DNA of 36,828 nt, taken from Azolla pinnata. Its lineage: Eukaryota > Streptophyta > Polypodiopsida > Salviniales > Salviniaceae. This document shows positions 1 to 12,451 of this stretch, one piece after another. Position 1 is the stretch's first letter, and the number at the start of each line of letters is the position of its first letter. The notes under the pieces are model-generated. The model was not told the DNA's origin. It was given only the letters and a program-made list of their open reading frames with translations, and searched no databases. The stretch lies in assembly GCA_037176905.1 (NCBI GenBank), contig JBBBWG010032075.1, positions 1-36,828 on the forward strand. Direction: 5' to 3'. A program made the translations under genes and the position numbers.

Positions 1-2
1 CG

Positions 3-22
3 CCACGTCATCTGCCACGTCA
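3..22 (+). promoter_or_regulatory. Two direct ACGT-core elements
   Basis: The octamer CCACGTCA occurs at 3-10 and again at 15-22, in the same orientation and 12 bp apart, inside a near-perfect 12-bp direct repeat. Read on the other strand it is TGACGTGG, a G-box/C-box hybrid of the kind bound by plant bZIP factors, including HY5-like and ER-stress bZIPs. It lies about 370 bp upstream of the phosphatidylglycerophosphate synthase start codon, so it is a plausible promoter element of that gene. The transcription start is unknown and the window begins here, so further upstream copies cannot be excluded. Confidence 0.4.
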
Positions 23-62
23 TCGCCCCGCCCCTGCTCCTCCTCTCCCTTGCACCGCAGCG

Positions 63-77
63 ATGGCAGAAGAAGAA

Positions 78-130
<53 letters not shown>

Positions 131-308
131 CATGCGATTCTCTTCTGCTTCTTCTCCTCCTCCTCCCCCTTCCTTCTGCTTCCCTCCCTCCTCTCTCCGA
201 CAGGAAGCCTCTCTTCTCTTTCCTGCTTCCTCTGCCTTCTCCTCGTCCTCCTCCTCCTCCTCCGTCTTCTTCTTCTTCTTCTTCTTCTTCTTCTTCTCCA
301 GACCCTGA
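63..308 (+). other. Possible upstream ORF in the leader
   Basis: An ATG at 63 opens an 81-codon frame made of a run of glutamates followed by a Ser/Pro/Phe-rich stretch; it stops at 306-308, before the main start at 391. If transcription begins upstream of 63 it would be a non-overlapping upstream ORF able to reduce translation of the phosphatidylglycerophosphate synthase. Its composition comes from the triplet tracts, so it is unlikely to encode a conserved protein. The serine-rich second half loosely resembles a plastid transit peptide, but a stop codon separates it from the enzyme frame and I found no intron that would join them. Confidence 0.25.
66..298. repeat. Complementary GAA and TTC triplet tracts
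   Basis: A (GAA/GAG)n purine tract covers about 66-130 and a (TCC/TTC)n pyrimidine tract covers about 232-298. They are separated by about 100 bp of C/T-rich sequence and are complementary to each other. They could therefore pair as a long imperfect hairpin in a transcript, or form triplex DNA. The long acidic or serine-rich reading frames here on both strands are by-products of triplet repetition. Confidence 0.75.
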
Positions 309-390
309 TCTTTGCCGTGTTCCAATCTAACCCTCTTTTTGTGTTTCTCTTCCCCCTTGCTCGTCCGCCCCTCCGCCGCCCCCTGACGCC

Positions 391-3300
391 ATGCCCGCTT
401 CCGCAGCAGTTGAGGCAGACGGCGAAGACCGCCACCGCAAGAAGAGCCAGCAACAAGATCCGCTGCGGAATTTGCAGCATCGTCACAAGAAACTGCTAAC
501 CCTTCCTACGATCCTCACTCTTCTCCGCATCGCTGCCATTCCCATCCTTCTCTTTGGTAAAGCCTCTTTCATTCATCTGCTCGTTTATCTGCCACGATCT
601 AAATTTCTGCTTTTACCATAGCTCTTCTTTTTGTGGGCTTGTGCCTTCTTTCTTTCTTTCTTGTAGCTTTCTACTCAAATGAGTGGTGGGCTACCGCAAC
701 TGTAGCTTCTATCTTCATTTTTGCAGCCATTACAGATTGGCTAGATGGGTATCTTGCTAGGAAGGTTAGTGCCTAAATCTGATCGGTATATATACACGTA
801 TACCGACACACACAGGTTTCCAAAACTTCATAGACTGTGGAAAATTCATTTCTTATTATGTGTGGATATAGGCATGTATGTCTCTATGTAACGGTCTGTA
901 ATGCAAATGTGTATGCGAATTAGTTTCGACTGTATGAGAATGTGAATGCTCGTATGTTTTTGAACAGCGGTATGCAATGCGAATTTGTATGAATGTCAGC
1001 GTGCAAACGTGGATCGGCATTCGCATGAATGTCGGTATGCAAAATATGTACATCTATATGTACATATGTGCATACATCTGTGTACGTAAATATGTATGAA
1101 AACCAGTATGACAAAACGTGTAGGCTTGTATGTATGTACGTCTGTATGCTTATGAATATATGTATATGCGTGCCTCCGTGTGTGTGTCTGTTTATGTGTC
1201 TATAGTTCTTCACGTGTGTTAATGTAATATATTGCATGTGTATGCATATGGGTATGTATGTAATTGTGTGTTTCATGGAACTACTGTAACGCAATGCGCA
1301 ATTTGCTTTACAGTTCTAATCTGCAATGTTGCAAACCTTCTTTGTGGCTTCTCTGCATCAATGATAATCATGCTTTGCTAATAGTAACCTGTATGCATGC
1401 ACATAACCTGCACATGACCTGTATTAATGCCTGTGAAGCAATTACACTGTTCTACTGAAACTTAAACATTGCGCATAATCTCGGTATGTGCAGATGGGTT
1501 CTGATTCTACATTTGGGGCATTTCTGGATCCAGTTGCAGACAAGGTAAAATAAACCAACTGAGCTTGTATATGTCGCAAGAATCGTGTGATAAACCTGCA
1601 CTTGTTGCTTCTACAATTATTGTCAAATGTATGATGTAAGGTCACAGTTCGACCGATATGGTGAGAGTCTCACTATTCTTGCAGAAGCTAAGCTATTCTT
1701 TTTATATCTTGATCATATTTCATGAGGGTCCATGCATAAGGTGTTTTTACTATTCTCAATAAGCTACCCAAGTAGCATTAACATAGTTCAAAGTATGTTG
1801 CTATCCGATTCATAATATTTTGCTATTCGATTCATAGTGGTTTTGCGTATAGTGGAATAGAATCTAACACTCTTTCTCTTTTTGCGTATCTAGATTTAAT
1901 ACGCTGTAATAGTCATTTTGAAACAAATGCTTTAAAAACTTACTACTCTCTGGCAGTTGATGGTGGCCACTACTCTTGTTCTTTTGAGCACAAAGCCTCC
2001 TCATGTTTCGTGGGCAGCTTCTCTTCCTTGGATAATTCCTGTACCTGCCACAGTAATCATTGGACGAGAGGTAATGATCTGAGAACCATTTGTTTTATCA
2101 TCTCAGCCTAAATGATCAGTGGTATTTAAGATTTTCTACCATATGCTGCCAGCAAATAGCTAGTACAGTGGTCCAAGCAAATATATTTCCTATGCATCTG
2201 CTAATCCATTCTTTAAATTTTCAAAATGTTGAATGACGCATGTATACATACTTGATTAGCCTAGACTCTAAATGGGTATCTGAAGCTTTTAATTGGCCTC
2301 GTTTGATGTGCCAGATCACCATGTCTGCTGTTCGTGAGTGGGCTGCTGGTCAAGGTGGGGCATACAAAGCAGTAAGTGTCTTTTAACATTACATCCATTA
2401 TGATGGCGGGGAGACCAAATCGTCACAGACATGATTCTTGTAAAGGCTGTTGCAGTAAACAAACTTGGAAAGTGGAAGACTGCTGCCCAAATGGTGGCCT
2501 TGACGATTCTACTTGCCACGAGGAATGCAAGGTAGTACAAAAATCAATTTGTTGTGAAAACGTATTCAGAACACTGTCAGATATATTCCAAACGCAGAGC
2601 ATGATTGTGATTCTGTTTGCTCACAATTTGAGAGAAAAAGTACAAATTTAGGGGGAGATTGTTGCATAAAGTAATGCAGATGTATGTATGTACATGGTAT
2701 AGACTATATTGTGGACACTCAAGCTAACTATTCCAGGGTCCCAAGTTGAGTCATTACAGGCCAAGAGTACAGATGTGTTGATAGTATGAAATGTGTGCAG
2801 ATGCTTCATGGTTGTATTGGCTGGTCACCATCTACAATTAAACCCCGTCCAGATGTCTAGGGACGTAAATCATTTGACCTGGAGCAATCGCCTTCCTTTG
2901 TATGCCCTCCATAACTTCCCTGCTGCACTTCCTTTAGCCACTCCCATGCTTACTTTGTAAAAGAAATATGTTAAAACCCGAAAAGTTCCTCGAATATTCT
3001 CATTCATAGTCAACCCAGAGATGCTCGTCCTACTGTTGCATACTGACAAAGTAATTTTCTCTGCAACACTGCTTTGCATGGTGATTGACCCATCTCCAGT
3101 TTCATTTGTATTGTATCTTCGGAAATGTCTAACCAAGGTTTTAGACCGTTAGGGAATTTTCAGGCTCTTGTTGTTTTTAACCTCATGTCACAATGTGGAT
3201 GATCATTGAAGCCTCCATCTTATTCTTTACAACTGTTGGCTTCTGCTGCTGCATATGATATGTTGATCGCTAGACATGATCATTCCTTATGAATTGTTAT

Positions 3301-3950
3301 GTAGAAATACTGTCACTCACCAAAATTCTTTCAGCATCTTAGTTCAAAAAGCAGTTCTTGATCTTTACATTATATTATGTTTTATCATTGTTTTCATCTG
3401 AGTGTCTGCACAACATGCGTGTCATGTCCCACATCCTCCTTTCTGCACAGATATTTTTGTGTGTCTTTACTTTATGTTTATAACAGTATATGCTTGATGT
3501 GTAAGTGGTGAATGATGTATCCAATGACCTTATTACACACATCGTCAGGCGAAGCATAAACTCTTAAGACCTTTACGGCAATAGTGTCAAACATGACCTT
3601 TATGGCAATAGTGTCAAATATAACCTTTGTAGCAATATTGTGTCAAATATGACCTTCATAGCAATTGTGTCAAATATGACCTTTGTAGCTGTGTTCTTTG
3701 AAGGTATCCGTGTTTGCAGTGGAGCTTACTTTCTTATTAGAATGCGGATTTCCTTGTGTGAAGTTTACAAATGATATCTGTGGCATTGGATTTCCTTGTC
3801 TGTTTCTAATTCCTGCTTGTTTGCAGTGACACAACTATGGCTTACTTTCTTGTTACAACGGGGATTTGCTTGCTTTATACTTCAGCTGGACTAGCAGTTT
3901 GGTCTTTGGCCATCTATATGAAGGGCATCTGGAGAGCAATGCCAAAATGA
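391..3950 (+). CDS. PGPS: Phosphatidylglycerophosphate synthase (CDP-alcohol phosphatidyltransferase), 7 exons
   Basis: It catalyses CDP-diacylglycerol + glycerol-3-phosphate -> phosphatidylglycerophosphate + CMP, the committed step to phosphatidylglycerol (thylakoid lipid and cardiolipin precursor). Exons by splice site and phase: 391-556, 667-764, 1494-1544, 1957-2070, 2315-2371, 2446-2531, 3827-3950. These sum to 696 nt, or 231 aa, close to the short plant isoform as I recall it. The full family signature D-x2-D-G-x2-A-R-x8-G-x3-D-x3-D is present across exons 2 and 3: D79, D82, G83, A86, R87, G96, D100 and D104 (DWLDGYLARK, then STFGAFLDPVADK). Hydrophobic segments at about 37-55, 65-78, 106-142 and 190-225 fit an integral membrane enzyme. 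Exon 6 carries the typical VNKLGKWKTAAQM block. The ATG at 391 is the first in its frame after a stop at 328. The N-terminus is short, so there is no clear plastid transit peptide; an ER or mitochondrial form, or an alternative upstream first exon, is possible. It is tail-to-tail with VPS18. Confidence 0.93.
840..1275 (+). repeat. GTATG/TGTATG-rich low-complexity intron tract
   Basis: Within intron 2 of the phosphatidylglycerophosphate synthase (765-1493), short words such as GTATG, TGTATG and TATGCAAATG recur every few bases without a fixed period. No stable unit length could be assigned. It looks like a decayed short-period repeat. The frames here on the opposite strand, rich in His, Thr and Ile, are artefacts of this composition. 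Confidence 0.55.
3568..3703 (+). repeat. 27-bp minisatellite, 5 units, intron 6 of PGPS
   Basis: Units begin at 3568, 3595, 3622, 3651 and 3678, with spacings of 27, 27, 29 and 27 bp. The consensus is roughly GACCTTTATGGCAATAGTG followed by TCAAATAT. The array lies in the last, 1.3-kb intron (2532-3826), about 120 bp before the final exon. No regulatory function can be inferred. Confidence 0.85.
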
Positions 3951-4920
3951 TCTGATGAAAAACATCAGCTTGCTTTTTATGCAGCTACTTGTACATTGTG
4001 AGCAAGGAATGTGCACAGGTTCTGATTCCTCTAAATCTTTTGCACAAGTCTCTGGAAAATTAATGAATGTAACTTACCACATATGACCACAGACAGTATA
4101 GGGTCCATCCACTATTTATTAATTCTTATTGCTGGGGCTCATCATGTTATGGTCTTCCCAGAATAATTTATCCAGATCCAATGTAGTTTTGAACAATTAT
4201 TTTGTACAACTTGTATGTGTTGATAAATTGTGTAGTTCTGACAAATATGAGTATGTACACTGCAGTTTATGCAAATTTTGGCTCAAAAAAACCCAAATAG
4301 TTCTACAAATTGGAGTACGTACTCTGCAATTTATGAATGTGAATGCAAAAATTGGATCAAATAAACCAAGGTGCTAACAATAATTAACCCTCTCTTGATA
4401 GGGAGTGTTAATTAAAGTTTATAAGAAAGAACCCATTAAGGTCAGGATCAGGGAAGGGTGGTTATTGATCCACTGTCTGGACTCTTAACAATAGAGGATG
4501 ATCAGGCTTATGTTTAGTTATCAAGTTCATGATTAGGGACCTTGAAAGTCTTAAGACAGTTTTGAAAATCTAAATTAAAGCAGGACTATCTCGAGATAAT
4601 TGTTCACAAGAGGAAGCCATTGATTATGGGCAGTGGTCTTATTATATGCAGTTTAAGCCATGTTCCAAAATTTCCTTTTATCTTCTTGTTCCAAAACACA
4701 ATCAATTGAAGCATTACAGTGATCCTATTGGGAACAAGCTCCCCGAACTGGAGCAATGAAGAGGAATAAATAACAACGAAATTGTTCAATCACTTTCTTG
4801 GTGGGTGGAAGAATTAGATAAATTCCAACAAAAATCTTGTATGGTACACATGTATTTCTAGTTTCTTAAAGCATCCAAAATGTCGATCACCAATCAAGTC
4901 ACAGAATCTCTCGGAAATTA
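3951..4920. other. Convergent intergenic region, PGPS and VPS18 3' flanks
   Basis: This is AT-rich DNA between two genes transcribed toward each other, and it should hold both 3' UTRs. Candidate AATAAA hexamers on the plus strand occur near 4359 and 4766; neither is decisive. I saw no coding frame with recognisable content. A weak degenerate duplication (ATGAGTATGTACACTGCAG, then GGAGTACGTACTCTGCAA) lies around 4245-4375. Confidence 0.5.
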
Positions 4921-7900
4921 CTAACAGTGTATATCAGCATTCTCTACACGAAAATCAGCTTCCATTTGTCTAATCACTTCATAGATTTGCTGGAACTGGA
5001 AAAAAAAAAGGAAAGCAGTTAAAGAAAAATGGATCAAATTTGTGCTAGTTAAAAAAAACTCAACATCAGAATAAAAATACTAGTTAGCTTACAATATGGT
5101 AGCCTACGGGTCTCTTACTACAGCCCATCATAGAACTCGTTCTCTCATTCAAAAAAATACGTTGAATTCACACTTGCCGCCGTTTTAGCTCCCAAGAAAG
5201 GGCCTCTTCAGCCTCATTAGAAGAGATGAAAGGCATGGATATCTCAGAGATCATAAGGTCTCCACAATATGGGCATTCTCCAGCAATTGCATCATCCAGT
5301 TGCTGACGGAGCTGGAAACATAAAGAGTGTTCAATGAAAAAAGTTCATACACCTTCCAAACACAAAATAAAAATGCAGAACTTTATCCACAAAAACAAGG
5401 CAGAATGTGGAATTTTTTGCGAATACTCTCTATGAACTGACTGATACATACCTGAACCACAGGAGACGAACTTGCAGCATCTAATGATGCGTTCTCATCT
5501 TCCACTGTTGAAGCATGATCTTTAATCGTTGTTGTTTCAGAAACAGCTAATGCAGCAAGCTTGTTTTGCAAATCTGTTATGCGTTCACCCTTTTAAAGAA
5601 CGGAAGCTCTACATCAGTTGCAGTTATCGTTATGGAAACAACATTTTGGAGGATAAAACGTTATACCTCATCTCTGTCTTTGTGTTTTACAATATGTCTG
5701 AGAAGGCATTGTGCATGAAAGGAATGTTCACATGGAAATACATAGAATGGTGCCATCGTCGGAGAAGATCCTCTTGCTTGTGTTGGCTGTGATGACAGTA
5801 TACTGAGGCCACAAACCTGCCAACTTCCATCATCAATACCACTTGTGTGGTTCAAGTAAACCCACAAAAATTTGATTTTATTTACAAACTTCCTTCATCG
5901 ATACTACTTATGTGGTTCAAGTAAACCCACAAAATTTTGATTTTATTTACAAACTTCCTTCATCAATACTACTTGTGTGGTTCAAGTAAACCCACAAATA
6001 TTTGATTTTATTTACAAACTTTCCATTTTGTACAAAACGAGATAAAGAATTACCCCACATTTCTCGTCACAATCAACAATGGCATATCTCTGTGTGAGCG
6101 CACTGATATCACGACGAATATTATCAGCACTTCGTGTTGCATCATTCATTTCTTCCTTCAGTTGGTTGATCTGCCTGTTGTAATCCTCCAAAGATGCGCA
6201 TATGGCTTCCTAGAGCATCAAGATAAAAGTGTTAAACTTAGCAATCAATTTAAAGCCAACCACCTTTGTAAGTCTGTAGGGATTAGTGCAAGTCACCAAA
6301 CCTACACTGTGTTATCAGCATAATCACATCACATGAATGTCTGACAAGATCAGAGTGAATACCTTAATATTTCTGCTTATCAAATTAATTATTTTCACGT
6401 CTTCAAAAACGCGTGCAATTTAACAATGATGCAAATTTGCAACTGCCATAATCAATTCACACTGGCAATCCTCTTTTGTCAATGTACATTGTATAAGACA
6501 CAAACTAATTACCTTGAAATCATCAATCAACGAAAAATCTGGAAAAAATGGCAGAATGTCTTCAATCTTCAAAAGACCATCAGCTTCTTTAAGAAATGCA
6601 ATGGCCTTGCGGATATTCTCTCTCTGCACTCCCTTTTCTTCTTGAATTACATGTTTAGCTACCATAAGCCACAACTTTTTCTTTAAATCGGGATCGTCTT
6701 CAACCTTATCTGCTTCAGCCTTAGCCAGCTCAGGATCTACCTACAAGGCAGTTTTCCAAACAAAGGGAGGACTGAATCTGTCACCCATAATATCCTTCCA
6801 AGTTGTGAGATAGTCCCAAATTTATGCTTCAAAAAATATACCTGAAGAGCAAGGGCAACTGCCTCCTCATGCATGTTCATTGAGCTGTATATATACACAC
6901 ATGCACGCATCCGTTTCTCTTTTAGGCATAGCCGGAGTGCATATTTTGGATCATAGAATATCTCTGGTTGCCCAGGGGGGATATTTCCATATTTGTTTTC
7001 CAGGAACTGAAGAAGTGCATTTTCATCACCCTGCAATAAAACCCAATTTCCATTTTCCTCTCTAACTGCAATACCATTAATGAAATCACAAAATACCAAA
7101 TCATGAAAACATATAATACCTGTTTCGCATACAATGACAGCAGTAAGTTGTGCACAGCACTATCCTGGTTACGTTGTCTCTGTACACAGAACTCCAGATA
7201 CTTTATGGCTTCATGGGTTTCCTCCCTGCTCACATCAGGCAGTTTAAGGTATCACTTAAGTATTCTGTGAGAGTGTCAATTACTTGCACAAGTCTATTAG
7301 TTTGCATTAGACTGACTTGGAATGTTGCTTGCTTGAATAGCGCATCAATGCTGGTATCAAGCTTCTGGGATTCAAGTTATCCATTGTCATCCAAAACTCC
7401 ACAGTTTCATACGGATCCAGCATTATAAGATCTGGCGCAAATTTATACTACACCCAACTTCGTCAGTTGTGAATGCATATAAGCCAATCACAAGTCCATG
7501 TATGGGTGTGCAATAAAACAGAATAAGCATAATGGAACACCTGCAAATCCAATGGGATATTGCTCTTTCGAAGTACTCCAATTGCTTTCTTTGGTTCTCC
7601 TCGCTTTTGAAAGCACAAAACAGTATGAAAACCTTCTGATATCAGAGCAAAGTAAAGCAGGTTCAACTGAATACATACAGAAGCTTACACGGTCTATGTA
7701 TACGAAATGATCACTTTGAGCAGTTACAAGACTTGCGCCTAAGTTTATATTGATTAGCCAAAATAAGATAAAATACTACCTGGATATAGTGATGAATAAC
7801 CATTTCATGTTGTTCCTTCAACCCAGCAAAAAACACCAGCTCATCAACTCTCCCATAGCTGTAATGCATCATACAAAAAATAATAAAATTGAAGGAAACC

Positions 7901-10900
7901 TACTACCCCAACTATATCAAACCCATGATCAACTCTTATTACACATAACACTTCCATAACTGAAAGTAGCAAATAGACCACTCCTATTACCACAAATTTG
8001 ATATTCTCTAACATTCCTTTCAGGAATTCACTAGAAGGCCAACCTAGTAACTACATGCCTGCTAGATGTAAGGTGGAACTCATGTCATCCTGGTAACCGC
8101 TGAATATGGAGTACTCTTTATTTCAATAGTGACCCTCACACTCTATCATAACTTTCTTTTTATACTGCATAATCCTAACTAGTAAGCAATACAAAACTGG
8201 TATAATGAGACCATCACACTTTTTCTTTTGGCACTACATGATCCCAAGATAATCTTCATGAAACTTCTACTCAATTCTTAAAAAGAAATGCCATCCCTGT
8301 GAGAGCCACGCATATCCCAAAATAAGCAACATTAAGTTCCAAAATTGTTTACCTTCCAAGCAATTTCAAGGTTGTTGCCTCATCAAGAACATCTTTGCAA
8401 TCACTAAGAAATACTCTAAATTCTTGTAATACATTTTCCAATTCCACATTATCCTTAGCAGTACCATCTTCCAATGCCAATGAATTAATCTGTAATTCCA
8501 AATCAACAATAACGGAAAATAAATTTACCAAGAAAATGTTTCTGTTCTTTTTGTTCTAGGATTATCTCACAAAATGGAAAGATGCAAGAACATGGACGAT
8601 TTTATCAGTCACTCCCAAAAGACATCAGCATGATATTACTTCCACTTTTAGATGATTTTGAAGTCGCCAAGGTGCAACACCAGGTATAAACATGAGGTGG
8701 ATAAATAATAGCTTGAGACAGACATGACTATGTGGCTCCTTTTGAGTTATCTTTTACCATCACTAAATCCAATTAAGTTGTGTAGGCGCATTTACCTTAT
8801 GCAAGTACAATTCCACCACCCAGGTTGATACCATTGTAATCTGAGATCGGGCTTCCTTGCTCAGGTTGTCTAGTTTTCTAAGTAAAAATGTTCTCAGAGC
8901 ATCCTATAACAACCAACAAAACCCAATCACATAAAAGGAAGATATAAAGTTAGCCAAACTGATGTCTCACAAACATTTATTACTTTCGAGATATACTAGG
9001 AGAACTTACCAGCTCACCAACTCCAATGAACTTAAGAGTGATTTCCTCAAAAGTTATAGCACTATTGATCTGAATAAAAATCAATGAGTATATAACATTT
9101 GCATTCACTCATATTCCTTCAAAACAGTATCAGTAAATTGAAAAGTAGAAAAAGGGAGTTCATCTCAGAAACATTGTGGCATCAAAATTCTAATATGGAT
9201 AGGCATGTATCAGATCTATTACACAGACGGATTTTGATGCCCATTACCTTTGCATAAAAGAATGCAGCTCTTGTATAATCACCCCCTGAAAAAGCAAGTT
9301 CTGCCTGCAAAGTACCCATAATAGTAAATATGCAGTTTTGGAAATCTAAGTATCACCACACTTGACATTCACATGACATCAAAATCAGCCTAGGTTATTA
9401 CTTGTGCAGCGTATATGTGGTCTCTTTGGAATGTATCCCTACAGTGTTCAAGGGCAGCCGTGTAATTCTTGACATCCAGGTAAACTTGCCACATATCTCT
9501 CCCTTCGTCATCGATAACAATCTGAAATTGGAGGTGTTCAAAGATCATGATCAATCAGGGCCCTTCTAACTCTTGCGATGATTACATCTATAATAAAAAT
9601 AGCATACAACAAAGCAGGATGCAGACGCTTATCGCATTGAAACCATGCAGCGAAAGGACTAACCTCATACAATGTATTATGATTGAATGCATACACTGCT
9701 CCCCCAATGGCATCAGTACAGAGACCAAGCATGTTTACAGCATTCTGTTCGAATATGGAATCAAACTGCTTCTCCTCCACTATCTTCTGGTTTATCCTGT
9801 TTACAACCTGAACATACATAGTTAGAAATGAGAAAAAGATGATTAGCATGCCCAATACCTCATATTTTTTGGAGGCAACAACCATTCCATAGAAAACAAA
9901 CAATTCATACCTTTAATTTGTTTTCATACAACAGAAGAAAATGGAACTCCGATAAAGCAAGCGAACAAGGTTTTACACATGGGTCACTCAGCTTTGTATA
10001 CTCCAGGAGGGATTTATTCTCCACAAAATGATCATCATTACTGTTGTGAGGAACCAGTTTACTGCTTGGTACAAGATAAGAGTGATTTAATGAAATAACA
10101 ATATCACTTGATTTATTTTTACCTCTGCTGCAAAGCAAGATTCAGTTCTCCAAAATAAATGCCAGGCCCAGCAAGCCATGCAAATATTTGTGAGCGGCGT
10201 TGCTTGGCAGAAAAATACAGCTCACTGAACAATAAAGTAGAGATTTATAAATTTTTCTGATGTCAATAGAGCCCTAACAATAAGTTAAAGGAAAACATGC
10301 ATGACTCATCATGAAAAGTATAATTTTGTTGAACATACCTGTGGGGTTGATCCCCTGGGAATTCAGTGAAACGAACCTGCTTATCAACATATGCAGCAAA
10401 AGTTGCCTGGTATTTACATTAGCCAAACCAAATGATAGCCTCATTAGCTCATGCAGTAATCCATGATGCAGAACTCGTAACAATCTTGAAATTTACTTTT
10501 GACCATGATAAGATTGAAAATTCCACCAACCTCCAGGGAATTCAAACCTCTGAATGTGTATAGCTTTGACGGTGTTACTGCCATCACAAAATATCTTGTC
10601 TGGGAACCTATAATGGTGGTTTCCATCTGCCATGAAGATGCCTCATATTACTTGGCATGGGTTATGCAATTTCATCATTTCTGTGTATTTTCCAAAGTTG
10701 GTCATGTTTGCTACTCACCTGAAGCCCCACCAATGGCTCTTTAAGTTCAGTAAGTTCATAAAGCTTCTTCAATGTTTTCCCTTTTTTCTCTTTTTCCTCT
10801 AGAGACGTCTCATACAACTGCCCTTCTGATGTTCCAATTACGACATCCTGTAAAGTAGCTGGAAACCCATCCCAATAGTAAATGATCAATTTATATTCAA

Positions 10901-12451
10901 CGATCTCAATGAACCTCGGAAGTTTGTGATGATTTCATGACACATGACCAACAACCATACAATACATTACCTTCGGCCAGCTGATGTTTATTCCATGCAA
11001 TAGACGAGATTACAACACCCTTAAATCTACTCAAAATGTATGCCTTTTTTGATCTTGTGTGTAGATAATGTGTCTCTATTCCAGTGCTAGCTCGCACAAC
11101 TGCCAATGCATGTTTTCCACCTGGATCAATAAATACCCGCAGAACATTGTGTTCGATGACTTTGTTTGAACTTAAATCAAGCTCTGTAACAAAAAACAAC
11201 AAAAAAAATGAGTTCGAGAGTCCAACCAAGTTGGGAGAAGGAGAATTGTCCCAGAATGTTGTAGAATAACTCTGGCGTATTCAATATTTTTAAAATTTAC
11301 CCAAAGTGTCTGCTCCAGAAAAATCATGACGAATCAACCAACCCCGATCTGTACCGACCACAATTACATTATTTCCGGCTGCTACAGATGTTATAAGACC
11401 GTGAAATCTTGTTGGATTCCTCTCTAGCACCTCAATCGTAAAAATTTGATTGTTCAGGTTTCTAGGAATGTTTTTTGATGAAACGCCCTCAGAAACCTAC
11501 ATTACACACGCACAGGAACCCACACCAAATGATGATGAAGACCTTGGCTCTCTTGTTCTTTGCACTCAAATTCCTCGACTAATTACCATGAAAAGAGACA
11601 CTAAAAAACATAAGCACTGCTGGAATCAATAAAGATATTTTTCATGAACCCAAATATTCACAGATGGCCTTATCCACTGTATTCAATGAGATGCATCAAA
11701 AAACAAGATGCCTTCTCAACTCCTATCTCAATCCAGGTAGATATTCAAATCATTTTATATATTTGCCAATTTTCCGCCATAATCAATGGCTAACGAACAA
11801 AAGAAATAGAATTTGTTCGGTCTCAGGTAACCATTTCAACCTGAATGTTGATGAATTTGTTCTCACCTATCTGAGGCATTGCTGTATTTGTGACAGTTTT
11901 ATTACTCTACATTCTGTAGGCGGATGGAAATTAATCAAACGTGTGGTTATTTCATCCAATAAATCAGTTAACCTCTCATCTCCCAACATGGTTTCTGGTG
12001 ACCGAACTCTAGTCATTTAACAGCTTTGATTATATGTTAAAAATTTATCAGACCTTCCTGCATTTTCTATATCTCTGGCCTTCAATGTGGTTCAAATATA
12101 GGATAATGGAGTTGATAGAGAGCTTCTTCAGGGATGGAAAAGGATGTGTGTGTCCTGCCACCTCCCGACCCTAGTATCTCATCTTATATAGTAGTTTCCA
12201 GCATGCAAGCTACTATATATCTCCACCCTCCTAGCCCACACACATGGCTTTTCTAAGCGAAGCCTCATGACACTTGCCATGCATGGCCTACACATGGACA
12301 AGTATTAGGGCATGACAGAAATCCTCTTGTGAAGGAATCTAGCAAAACATCAATCATATTCTACATATAAAATATCTTTGAAGAATACCTCCTCTCCTGA
12401 GTCAGTGTTAAGCCCCTGATTTGAAGGATTTGAGACCCATTCGTCTAGCAT
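4921..12451 (-). CDS. VPS18: Vacuolar protein sorting-associated protein 18 (HOPS/CORVET core subunit), 25 exons
   Basis: A class C Vps core subunit that tethers late endosomes and pre-vacuolar membranes to the vacuole. Exons in transcript order: 12389-12451, 11301-11496, 10971-11183, 10719-10858, 10531-10626, 10339-10406, 10123-10224, 9911-10061, 9664-9807, 9402-9521, 9248-9304, 9010-9069, 8796-8903, 8353-8489, 7780-7858, 7541-7603, 7317-7447, 7120-7225, 6842-7030, 6513-6740, 6054-6209, 5667-5816, 5452-5589, 5174-5311, 4921-4995. All phases join, giving 3108 nt and 1035 aa; plant homologues are near 990. The N-terminal part matches the Pep3/Vps18 beta-propeller region (VFIDPGGKHALAVV, SSIAWNKHQLAE, TRYFVMAVTPSKLY). 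The middle is alpha-solenoid (YDPKYALRLCLKEKRMRAC, then AIAFLKEADGLLKIEDILPF). A coiled coil at about 818-860 precedes a RING: C868/C871, C898, H900, H903, C906 and C978/C981. The start ATG is the first in frame after the 5'-UTR intron. The RING segment diverges between CGVC and FPC. Donor 17 (GTCAGT) is weak but phase-consistent. Confidence 0.95.
5817..6053 (-). repeat. 65-bp tandem repeat in a VPS18 intron
   Basis: Units start at 5823, 5888 and 5953, with a partial copy at 6018, giving an exact 65-bp period (core TTGATTTTATTTACAAACTT and CTTGTGTGGTTCAAG). The array fills almost the whole intron that splits the RING domain, between CGVC residues. The first copy starts only a few bases from the splice acceptor at 5817. 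Copies are nearly identical, so the expansion is recent. Confidence 0.9.
11497..12388 (-). other. VPS18 intron 1
   Basis: An 892-bp intron between the 21-codon first coding exon and the propeller exon. Its donor is GAG|GTATTC and its acceptor is TAATGTAG. It contains several open frames on the opposite strand, none with recognisable protein features, and no repeats that I could see. It is the longest intron of the coding region. Confidence 0.7.

Noticed and set aside
20..325. Minus-strand Glu/Lys-rich and Ser-rich frame opposite the PGPS leader
   Set aside because: A direct product of GAA/TTC triplet tracts, with no conserved segment.
50..499. 149-aa plus-strand frame overlapping the PGPS start
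   Set aside because: It opens with TTG, not ATG, and its Arg- and Leu-rich content follows from triplet tracts. The enzyme frame starting at 391 has clear homology.
9905..10138. Continuous minus-strand frame beginning MLCSRGKNKSS as VPS18 coding sequence
   Set aside because: The upstream exon is in another phase. Removing a 61-bp intron (10062-10122) joins LALQQ to SKLVPHN in phase and restores the family sequence, so the extra residues are intron.
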